Part shown: positions 1 through 5,076 of the stretch, in pieces
Numbering within the stretch: position 1 is the stretch's first letter
Layout: the number at the start of each line of letters is the position of its first letter
Source: an uncultured Pseudoflavonifractor sp.
GTDB lineage: Bacteria > Bacillota_A > Clostridia > Oscillospirales > Oscillospiraceae
Length of the DNA stretch: 5,176 nt
NCBI GenBank assembly: GCA_947575475.1
Contig: CANPNN010000111.1
Coordinates: 1 to 5,176, forward strand
Direction: 5' to 3'
Notes under the pieces: model-generated
Told to the model about the DNA's origin: nothing
The model's database searches: none
What the model saw: only the letters and a program-made list of their open reading frames with translations
Made by a program: the position numbers and the translations under genes

Positions 1-397
1 CCGCTACCACGCAGATATCCGCCACGTTGAAAACGGCGAAGTTCATAAAGGTGGTCTCAAACATATCGGTGACAAACCCCAGAAGGGCCCGGTCGATGAG
101 GTTCCCCACCGCCCCGGCCAGGATGAGGGAGAGGGACAGCTTGCCCCAGGCCCCGGGAAAGAAGCCCTTCCACAGCAGTACGGCAATGACCACCGAGGCC
201 CCCAGGGACACCAGGGTCAAAAGCCAGGTCATCCCCGAAAAGCTGGAGAAGGCCGCCCCGGTGTTCTGGGTGTAGGTCAGGTCCATCAGGTGGGGGATAA
301 AGGGAATGGATTCCCCCAGAGGGATGGCCCCCCGGACCCACCATTTCACCAGTTGGTCAATTACGACCAGGCATATTGAGAGAATAAAATACAGCAT
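1..397 (-). CDS. lspA: Lipoprotein signal peptidase (signal peptidase II), C-terminus cut by window edge
   Basis: This membrane aspartyl protease removes the signal peptide from prolipoproteins after diacylglyceryl modification of the lipobox cysteine. About 132 residues are visible. Family marks seen are an N-terminal membrane helix (about residues 2-17) holding Asp14 and Lys18, the NTGAAFS segment at 45-51, the first catalytic-Asp motif GNLIDR (98-103, Asp102), and the second motif FNVADI (123-128, Asp127). Hydrophobic stretches near 58-76 and 86-101 fit the remaining helices. The family is usually about 150-170 residues, so only the last helix and tail should be missing to the left. The ATG at 397-395 is chosen because AAGGAG (410-405) lies 7 bases upstream. 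That site is inside the final two codons of the Xre gene, whose stop is only 4 bases before this start, so co-transcription and translational coupling are likely. Identification is firm; regulation through the Xre promoter is inferred. Confidence 0.96.
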   Translation of the reverse strand, partial: MLYFILSICLVVIDQLVKWWVRGAIPLGESIPFIPHLMDLTYTQNTGAAFSSFSGMTWLLTLVSLGASVVIAVLLWKGFFPGAWGKLSLSLILAGAVGNLIDRALLGFVTDMFETTFMNFAVFNVADICVVA

Positions 398-401
398 GGA
401 T

Positions 402-614
402 TCACTCCTTATCCGTACGGCCCAGAAGATAATCGGTGGTCACGTCAAAAAAGTCCGCCAGAGCGACCAGCCGCGTAAGATTCGGCTCATTCTTGCCCTC
501 CTCATACATCTGATACCCACGCAGGCTTTTGAAGCCCAAATATTCCGCCGTTTCCGCCTGGGTTTTTCCCCGGCCGTTCCGGATCTCTTTGAGCCGAGCA
601 GAAAATGTTGTCAT
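402..614 (-). CDS. Small Xre/Cro-type helix-turn-helix transcriptional regulator
   Basis: This 70-residue protein is essentially a single HTH_3 (Cro/C1-type) DNA-binding domain. The N-terminal helix is FSARLKEIR (4-12), the HTH begins at KTQAETAEYLG (17-27), the recognition region runs to YQMYEEG, and the end is a typical LADFFDVTTDYLLGR tail. It has no sensor, oligomerisation or peptidase domain. Between the LG of the first HTH helix and the conserved YE there is one residue more than in the common LGxxxxxxxRYE spacing, which may change the recognition helix N-terminus. The ATG at 614-612 is preceded by a purine-rich AGGGGGAAAAG ribosome binding site. It is divergent from the 690-929 gene, and the gap holds two perfect 15-bp palindromes that are its most likely operators, so autoregulation is inferred. 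Downstream it overlaps the lspA ribosome binding site. Family assignment is secure; the target genes are inferred from position. Confidence 0.93.
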   Translation of the reverse strand: MTTFSARLKEIRNGRGKTQAETAEYLGFKSLRGYQMYEEGKNEPNLTRLVALADFFDVTTDYLLGRTDKE

Positions 615-629
615 TTTCTTTTCCCCCTA

Positions 630-658
630 TTGACTTTCGAATGATTCATTCGTATAAC
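630..658 (+). promoter_or_regulatory. SigA-type promoter for the DUF6809-like gene
   Basis: TTGACT (630-635) and TATAAC (653-658) are separated by exactly 17 bp, each one mismatch from consensus. Transcription would start near 665, giving a leader of about 25 nt that ends in a GAGG ribosome binding site (678-681) before the ATG at 690. The spacer is almost wholly occupied by the 638-652 palindrome, and the start point lies in the 664-678 palindrome, so the promoter looks built for repression. Confidence 0.75.
638..652. promoter_or_regulatory. Operator-like perfect palindrome, site 1
   Basis: CGAATGA-T-TCATTCG is a perfect 7+1+7 inverted repeat. It sits between the -35 and -10 of the rightward promoter. 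It shares the half-site pattern CGAATRA with site 2, and the centres are 26 bp apart. A two-copy palindrome in a divergent Xre promoter is the classic position for autorepressor binding; the binding protein is inferred to be the adjacent regulator. Confidence 0.75.
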
Positions 659-679
659 GATAACGAATAAATTATTCGA
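651..679 (-). promoter_or_regulatory. Candidate weak promoter for the Xre regulator and lspA
   Basis: Read leftward, TCGAAT (679-674) and TATACG (656-651) are separated by 17 bp and point at the regulator gene. The -35 matches consensus at only three of six positions, so this is a weak call. The downstream palindrome (664-678) covers the -35 and part of the spacer, and the other (638-652) covers the expected start point. A repressor bound there would therefore shut this promoter as well as the rightward one. Confidence 0.35.
664..678. promoter_or_regulatory. Operator-like perfect palindrome, site 2
   Basis: CGAATAA-A-TTATTCG is a second perfect 7+1+7 inverted repeat of the same design as site 1. 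It overlaps the predicted rightward start point (about 665) and the weak leftward -35. The 651-665 interval between the two sites starts and ends with CG and has a left half (CGTATAA) matching site 2 at six of seven positions, so it may be a degenerate third site. Confidence 0.72.
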
Positions 680-689
680 GGCGTAGACT

Positions 690-929
690 ATGGACGACAT
701 TTTAGCCCATCTGGAAAGCGTCACCCAGCCCGACTGTATGGGGCCGGAGCATTCCCGGCTGTTGAAACGGGCAAGCGCTCTGGAAGCTCCGATCCCGGAG
801 GCCTTCCCCCCGGACTATCTGGACAAGCTCTCCGAATCGCAGAACGAGATCCTCCGCTTCGAGTGCCGGGAGTGCTTCTCCCAGGGCTTCCGCCTGGGGG
901 TCCAGCTGACCCTGGCGGCCCTGGACTAA
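690..929 (+). CDS. Small acidic DUF6809-like protein of unknown function
   Basis: This 79-residue, probably all-helical, soluble protein begins MDDILAHL, has a middle segment rich in Pro and Glu, a KLSESQNEI helix (about 46-54), and ends with an ECFSQGFRLGVQLTLAALD helix. The MxxILxxL start and the F.xGFRLGxxL end match my recollection of DUF6809, a Firmicute family of about 90 residues with no known activity; this was not confirmed by a search. No signal peptide, membrane segment or catalytic motif is visible, and there are three cysteines (17, 59 and 62). The ATG at 690 follows GAGG (678-681) at 8 bases and is preceded by a strong promoter overlaid by two palindromes. It is divergent from the Xre regulator and ends 16 bp from the convergent ABC gene. 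Function is unknown; a partner or target of the regulator is conceivable but only from context. Confidence 0.75.
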   Translation: MDDILAHLESVTQPDCMGPEHSRLLKRASALEAPIPEAFPPDYLDKLSESQNEILRFECRECFSQGFRLGVQLTLAALD

Positions 930-945
930 ACCACTTTTTCTCTTT

Positions 946-2697
946 TCATTTTTCACTTAATTCCTGGGCCCTGCACAGCCTTGCGAACTCCCCGCCCTGC
1001 TCCACCAGCTCCTCCCAGGTGCCCAGCTCCACCACCCGGTTGTCGTCGATGACGGCGATGCGCCCGGCATTCTTCACCGTGGACAGCCGGTGGGCGATGA
1101 TAAGGGTGGTGCGGCCCTTGGCCAGCTCGTCGAAGGCCCCCTGGATTCGCTGCTCGGTCACCGTGTCCAGGGCGGAGGTGGCCTCATCCAGAATGAGCAC
1201 CGGGGGATCCTTTAAAAAGACCCGGGCGATGGAGACCCGCTGCTTCTGCCCCCCGGAGAGCATGACCCCCCGCTCGCCCACGTAAGTCTGGAAGCCATCG
1301 GGCATGGCCATCACGTCGTCGTAGAGCTCGGCCCGGCGGGCCGCGTCATAGACCTCCTCGGGGGTGGCCCCGGGCCGGCCGTAGGCGATGTTGTCAAAGA
1401 TGGTGCCGGCGAAGAGGAACACGTCCTGCTGGACGATGCCGATGTTCCGGCGAAGGGAGCGCTGCTTCACCTCCCGCACGTCCTGGCCGTCCACCAGGAT
1501 GCGGCCCCCCGTCACATCGTAGAACCGGGGGATCAGCTGGCACAGGGTGGACTTGCCGCCCCCGGAGGGGCCCACCACCGCCACCGTCTCCCCCTTGGGG
1601 ATATGGAGGGTCACATGGTCCAGCACCTCGGGGCCGTCCTCGTAGTGGAAGGACACGTCGTCGATGTCAATGTCCCCCTGGACGGTGTCCAGGGTCCGGG
1701 CGTTGGGGGCGTCCTGGATATCGGGCTCCACCCGCATGAGCTCCACGAACCGCTTAAAGCCCGCCATGCCGTTCAAAAACTGCTCCACAAAGGCAGCCAG
1801 CTTCCGCACCGGGGTAAGGAAGGTGGCGATGTAGAGGGTGAAAGTCACCAGGTCCACAAAGTCCAACTCCCCCCTCATGATGAACCAGCCCCCCACCGCG
1901 ATGGTCAGGATGTTCATGACGGGCAGGGCGAACTCCAGCCCCGCGTGGTAGGTGGCCATGGCCTTGTAATAGCCCTTTTTGGCTCCCTTGAATGCCTCGT
2001 TGGCGGCCTTAAATTTTTGCTCCTCCTGGTTCTCGTTGGCGAAGGCCTTGGCCGTCCGCATGCCGGAGATAGAGGACTCCAGCTGGCCGTTGATGCCCGC
2101 CATGGTCTGCTTCTGGAGGAGGGACGCCTTCATCATCCGCTTGCGCTGAATGATGGTGAACACCACGAAGATGGGCACCACCGCGAAGACCACCAGGGCC
2201 AGCTTCCACTGGATGGTGAGCATGAGGCAGAAGGCCCCCACCAACGTCACACAGGAGATGAACAGGTCCTCGGGGCCGTGGTGGGCAAGCTCGGTGATCT
2301 CGAAGAGGTCGCTGGTGGCCCGGCTCATGAGCTGGCCCGTGCGGTTTTTGTCATAAAAGGAGAAGGACAGGGTCTGGATGTGCTCAAAGAGGTCCCGGCG
2401 GATGTCCGCCTCGATCCGCACGCCCATGATGTGGCCCCAGTAGGCCACCACATACTGCATCCCCGCCCGAAGGAGATAGGCCCCCAGCAGGATGGCCATG
2501 ACGGTGAAGAAGGCAGTATACAGGTTTTGGGGCAGCAACTCGTTCAGCGCCCGGCGGGAGGCCCAGGGGAAGGCCAGGTCCACCAGGGAGATCCCCAGGG
2601 CGCAGCACATGTCGATCAGGAACAGCTTCATATGGGGCTTATAGTAGGACAAAAAGATGGCGATGTGCCCCTTGTTTTTCATTTCCTTGGCTGTCAT
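946..2697 (-). CDS. ABC-type exporter half-transporter (fused membrane and ATPase domains, MsbA/BmrA-like)
   Basis: This is a complete 583-residue half-transporter expected to act as a homodimer exporting a lipid, drug or peptide; the substrate cannot be read from sequence. The membrane domain covers about residues 20-310, with the family segment FYDKNRTGQLMSR near 115-127. The nucleotide-binding domain follows: Walker A GPSGGGKST (376-384, Lys382), Q-loop VQQD (422-425), signature LSGGQ (480-484), Walker B VLILDE (500-505, catalytic Glu505), D-loop SALD (508-511) and switch His536. All catalytic elements are intact. There is no N-terminal C39 peptidase domain, which argues against a bacteriocin-processing exporter. 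The ATG is supported by GGAGG six bases upstream and a near-consensus promoter. It stands alone: neither neighbour on its strand is a second half-transporter, so homodimer is the simpler reading. Heterodimer partners elsewhere cannot be excluded. Confidence 0.96.
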   Translation of the reverse strand: MTAKEMKNKGHIAIFLSYYKPHMKLFLIDMCCALGISLVDLAFPWASRRALNELLPQNLYTAFFTVMAILLGAYLLRAGMQYVVAYWGHIMGVRIEADIRRDLFEHIQTLSFSFYDKNRTGQLMSRATSDLFEITELAHHGPEDLFISCVTLVGAFCLMLTIQWKLALVVFAVVPIFVVFTIIQRKRMMKASLLQKQTMAGINGQLESSISGMRTAKAFANENQEEQKFKAANEAFKGAKKGYYKAMATYHAGLEFALPVMNILTIAVGGWFIMRGELDFVDLVTFTLYIATFLTPVRKLAAFVEQFLNGMAGFKRFVELMRVEPDIQDAPNARTLDTVQGDIDIDDVSFHYEDGPEVLDHVTLHIPKGETVAVVGPSGGGKSTLCQLIPRFYDVTGGRILVDGQDVREVKQRSLRRNIGIVQQDVFLFAGTIFDNIAYGRPGATPEEVYDAARRAELYDDVMAMPDGFQTYVGERGVMLSGGQKQRVSIARVFLKDPPVLILDEATSALDTVTEQRIQGAFDELAKGRTTLIIAHRLSTVKNAGRIAVIDDNRVVELGTWEELVEQGGEFARLCRAQELSEK

Positions 2698-2729
2698 AGG
2701 CGGCCTCCGTTTCTATTATGGCAGTCCCC

Positions 2730-2759
2730 AGTATATCCCAAAGGGGCCGGGGGTGTCAA
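2730..2759 (-). promoter_or_regulatory. SigA-type promoter for the ABC exporter
   Basis: Read leftward, a consensus TTGACA (2759-2754) and TATACT (2735-2730, one mismatch) are separated by 18 bp. Transcription should begin near 2723, giving a leader of about 25 nt with GGAGG before the ATG at 2697. Its -35 lies only 12 bp from the -35 of the divergent thiI promoter. Confidence 0.78.
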
Positions 2760-2771
2760 CGTTATCCGCCA

Positions 2772-2800
2772 TTGTGAAATGGAAAAAGTTGTGGTACAAT
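2772..2800 (+). promoter_or_regulatory. SigA-type extended -10 promoter for thiI and the downstream operon
   Basis: TTGTGA (2772-2777) and TACAAT (2795-2800) are separated by 17 bp. A TG two bases before the -10 (TGGTACAAT) makes it an extended -10 promoter. Expected start is near 2807, so the leader is about 30 nt and ends in the purine-rich GGGAGAGGAA (2821-2830) before the ATG at 2838. The -10 and start point are embedded in a perfect inverted repeat. Confidence 0.78.
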
Positions 2801-2810
2801 ATACCACAAC
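2788..2810. promoter_or_regulatory. Operator-like inverted repeat over the thiI promoter -10 and start
   Basis: GTTGTGGTA (2788-2796), five bases, then TACCACAAC (2802-2810) form a perfect 9+5+9 inverted repeat. It covers the extended -10 and the expected start point, so a dimeric repressor bound here would block the operon. With a start near 2807 most of it is not transcribed, which favours a DNA operator over an RNA hairpin. I do not recognise the cognate regulator. Confidence 0.6.
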
Positions 2811-2837
2811 CTTACTTTCAGGGAGAGGAAGCCACCT

Positions 2838-4025
2838 ATGAGAGATATCATCCTTTTAAAGCTGGGCGAACTGGTGCTGAAGGGACTCAACCGCCATAAC
2901 TTTGAAGAGCAGCTCATGTCCAACGCCAGAAGACGGTTGATCCACTGCGGAGGCAAGTTTAAGGTCTACACCAAGCAGTCCATCACCTATGTGGAGCCCA
3001 TGGAGGACGCCTGCGACATGGACGCCGCCTTTGAGGCCATGAAGAAGATCTTCGGCGCGGTGGGGGTCTGCCGCTGCCGGGCCTGCGAGAAGGATAAGGA
3101 CGCCATGCTGGCGGCAGTCAGGGAATTCCTGGCCCCCCAGCTTTCCGCCGCCCAGACCTTTAAGGTGGAGTGCAAGCGCTCGGACAAGACCTTTCCCCTC
3201 AACTCCATCCAGCTGGCCCAGTATCTGGGCGGGGAGCTGGACGACGCCTATCCCCACCTGACCGCCGATATGCACCACCCCGATCTCACCGTCTACGTAG
3301 AGGTCCGGGACGACGCTGCCTTTATCCACGGGGCGGTGGAGCCGGGGGCCGGGGGCCTGCCCGTAGGCATGGGCGGCCGGGCGGTGAGCCTTCTCTCCGG
3401 GGGCATCGACTCCCCCGTGGCCTCCTGGATGATGGCCAAGCGGGGCCTCTCCCTGGAGATGGTGCATTTCTTCTCCTACCCCTACACCTCCGAGGAGGCC
3501 AAGCAGAAGGTCCTGGACCTGGTGAAACTGCTGACCCCCTGGACCGGGCGGCTGGTGGTCCATGTGGTCCCCTTCACCGCCATCCAGGAGGAGCTGCGCC
3601 GCTCCTGCCCGGAAGAGATGTTCACCATCCTCATGCGCCGGTTTATGATGCGTATCTCCGCCCAGGTGGCCAAGCGTGTGGGGGCCGAGGCCCTCATCAC
3701 CGGGGAGAGCCTGGGCCAGGTGGCCTCCCAGACCATGGAGGCCATGCACTGCACCGGCGCGGTCACCGATCTTCCCATCTTCCGCCCCGTGGTGGGCATG
3801 GACAAGGAGGAGATCGTGCGTATTTCCCGGAAAATAGGCACCTTTGAGACCTCCATCCTCCCCTATGAGGACTGCTGCACCGTCTTCACCCCCAAGCACC
3901 CCAAGCTGAAGCCCACCCTCCGCCAGTGCGAGGAGGCGGAGGCCAAGCTGGATGTGGAGGGGCTGGTAAGAGCCGCCGTAGACGGCGTCGAACGGGTCCG
4001 GATCGGCTGGGGAGCGAAGGAATAA
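2838..4025 (+). CDS. thiI: tRNA 4-thiouridine synthase / thiamine thiazole sulfur-transfer protein ThiI
   Basis: ThiI adenylates uridine-8 of tRNA and replaces its oxygen with sulfur to give 4-thiouridine; in some bacteria it also relays sulfur for thiazole synthesis. The 395-residue protein has the family order: an N-terminal ferredoxin-like domain (about 1-60), a THUMP RNA-binding domain (about 60-165, with FKVECKRSDKTFP at 108-120), and a PP-loop ATP pyrophosphatase domain whose signature SGGIDSP is at 187-193. The C-terminal PYEDCCTVFTPKHP segment (Cys346, Cys347) is typical of Firmicute ThiI. There is no C-terminal rhodanese domain, unlike the longer E. coli form and like the roughly 400-residue Bacillus form, so sulfur is probably handed over by a cysteine desulfurase; no iscS/nifS gene is adjacent here. 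The ATG has a good ribosome binding site and promoter. It probably leads an operon continuing through cinA. Confidence 0.96.
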   Translation: MRDIILLKLGELVLKGLNRHNFEEQLMSNARRRLIHCGGKFKVYTKQSITYVEPMEDACDMDAAFEAMKKIFGAVGVCRCRACEKDKDAMLAAVREFLAPQLSAAQTFKVECKRSDKTFPLNSIQLAQYLGGELDDAYPHLTADMHHPDLTVYVEVRDDAAFIHGAVEPGAGGLPVGMGGRAVSLLSGGIDSPVASWMMAKRGLSLEMVHFFSYPYTSEEAKQKVLDLVKLLTPWTGRLVVHVVPFTAIQEELRRSCPEEMFTILMRRFMMRISAQVAKRVGAEALITGESLGQVASQTMEAMHCTGAVTDLPIFRPVVGMDKEEIVRISRKIGTFETSILPYEDCCTVFTPKHPKLKPTLRQCEEAEAKLDVEGLVRAAVDGVERVRIGWGAKE

Positions 4026-4060
4026 GCTTTACTGGAATGGGATAAGTGGGAGGGATCCAA

Positions 4061-4684
4061 ATGAAGATATGGTTGGCGCTGTTTCTTTCCTTTTCCATGC
4101 TCTTTCCGCTGGAGGCCGGTAAGGAAATTTTGGAAAAGCCCACTGGGACCGTTGTCTATCAAGGCTCCGCTTCCCTCCCGTCCTCAGACGTCCCGTTGGG
4201 GGAGGCCGCGGCAGCGGTCCAAATCGAGGGAGAGGTTTGGCCCTTAGACCCTTATGGCCGGGTCCTTTCCCAAGAGGAGCTTCGGGATGGCCTGCCTCAG
4301 CTTTTTGGGCTGACCTTTTCCTCTCCCGTTTTGGGGGAAGAGCCGGACGTTTTGCCGGAGCAACAGGCCCTGTTCCATCAAGTGGTAAGACTGCTGGTCT
4401 CCCTCTCCCAGCGGGATATGCTGGCTGGGGCGACCGGTTTTATCTGGGTGGACAGCAATACGATCCGCTTTGGGTACGGGGAGGAGCTGACTGTGGTCGT
4501 CTCCGCCACGGACCTTGATCCTGACATAGAAGCGGTGAAACTTCAAGGTGTCCTTAACGCCTTTCAGGAGCGGGGAGACCCTCTCACCGGCACCTTAGAG
4601 CTTAACTATGGAAAGCAGGAGGCCCGGCTCCTTGTGGAACGCTGGCTGCCCGAAGGGCAGGCCGGAGAGGATGGCCGGACGTGA
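4061..4684 (+). CDS. Exported or membrane-anchored protein of unknown function, DivIB/FtsQ beta-domain-like pattern
   Basis: I do not recognise this 207-residue protein with certainty. It starts MK followed by a hydrophobic stretch (3-17) and LEAGK, which fits either a signal peptide cleaved after Ala19 or an uncleaved membrane anchor, so the rest should lie outside the membrane. The body has WPLDPYGRVL (60-69), LPQLFGL (78-84), a helix near 100-120, then IRFGYGEELTVVVS (135-148), a KLQGVLNAF helix (160-168) and LELNYGKQEARLLV (179-192). That order resembles the beta domain of DivIB/FtsQ (D..G.vl, lP...G, i.l..g..v.lg, K...l..il, g.ldl.y), but the segment before it (20-52) is too short for a POTRA domain. 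This is inference only. The ATG at 4061 is preferred over GTG 4046 because GGGAGGG (4048-4054) sits at proper distance. It starts 35 bp after thiI and overlaps the next gene by four bases. Confidence 0.85.
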   Translation: MKIWLALFLSFSMLFPLEAGKEILEKPTGTVVYQGSASLPSSDVPLGEAAAAVQIEGEVWPLDPYGRVLSQEELRDGLPQLFGLTFSSPVLGEEPDVLPEQQALFHQVVRLLVSLSQRDMLAGATGFIWVDSNTIRFGYGEELTVVVSATDLDPDIEAVKLQGVLNAFQERGDPLTGTLELNYGKQEARLLVERWLPEGQAGEDGRT

Positions 4685-5061
4685 AGCCCTCTCGCCGGTG
4701 GTATGGAATGGTCTTTCTTTTCTTATTGGGCATAGAAATTTATATCGCTCTTTTTGTCCATGACCGTTTTATTCGTCCCTATCTGGGGGACATACTGGTG
4801 GTGGGGACCCTTTACGCCTTTGTCCGGACCTTGGTCCCCACAGGCCTGCCTTGGCTTCCGGCAGGGATCACCCTCTTTTCCCTGCTGGTAGAGGTGGGAC
4901 AGGCCTTTCATCTGGTGGACCGGCTGGGGCTGGGAGACGTCCCCTTTTTCCGCATTCTGCTGGGCAGCGTTTTTGATTGGGCTGACCTATTGTGCTATCT
5001 GGCGGGCGGCGGACTTATTCTGTTGGCAGAGGGCCTAAGTAAGGCCCGCCGTTCCCATTGA
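4681..5061 (+). CDS. DUF2809 family membrane protein
   Basis: This 126-residue integral membrane protein has about four hydrophobic segments (roughly 7-26, 35-53, 58-79 and 90-118). Family-like motifs are IEIYIALFVHDRFIRPYLGD (18-37), LVEVGQAFHL (69-78) and FDWADLLCY (98-106), which together match the DUF2809 pattern as I know it; no biochemical function is established. Acidic residues Glu19, Asp37, Glu71, Asp99 and Asp102 lie in or at the edges of the helices and are candidates for functional sites. The start is GTG at 4681, overlapping the upstream stop as GTGA, with GGAGAGG (4664-4670) ten bases before. The overlap implies coupled translation with the 4061-4684 protein, and since both are membrane or envelope proteins they may act together. 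The next gene follows after 15 bp. Confidence 0.88.
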   Translation: MKPSRRWYGMVFLFLLGIEIYIALFVHDRFIRPYLGDILVVGTLYAFVRTLVPTGLPWLPAGITLFSLLVEVGQAFHLVDRLGLGDVPFFRILLGSVFDWADLLCYLAGGGLILLAEGLSKARRSH

Positions 5062-5076
5062 AAGGAAGGATATCCC

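Noticed and set aside
306..644. Plus-strand open frame of 112 codons across lspA and xre
   Set aside because: It is antisense to two well-supported genes and contains the reversed HTH sequence; no independent coding sign.
638..678. LexA/SOS box
   Set aside because: The sites resemble the Gram-positive CGAAC-N4-GTTCG box but have AAT/ATT half-sites and a 5-base centre, so they do not fit.
402..929. Toxin-antitoxin pair
   Set aside because: The genes are divergent rather than in a tight operon, and the DUF6809-like protein shows no toxin motif.
900..945. Intrinsic terminator between the convergent genes
   Set aside because: GTCCAG (900-905) and CTGGAC (921-926) can pair, but the stem is six bases with a 15-base loop and the T-rich run starts eight bases later, so support is too weak.
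2769..2782. CCATT-N4-AATGG inverted repeat over the thiI -35
   Set aside because: A five-base imperfectly placed repeat is expected by chance, and the -35 explains part of it.
1603..2841. Long plus-strand open frame of 412 codons
   Set aside because: It lies antisense to the intact ABC exporter, is rich in His, Gly and Leu as expected from reversed GC-rich codons, and shows no domain motif.
2856..3899. Long minus-strand open frame of 347 codons
   Set aside because: It is the antisense shadow of thiI, with His/Gly-rich low-complexity content and no recognisable motif.
4046..4060. GTG start five codons upstream for the 4061-4684 gene
   Set aside because: That GTG overlaps the GGGAGGG ribosome binding site of the ATG at 4061, and the ATG start puts a basic residue directly before the hydrophobic signal segment.
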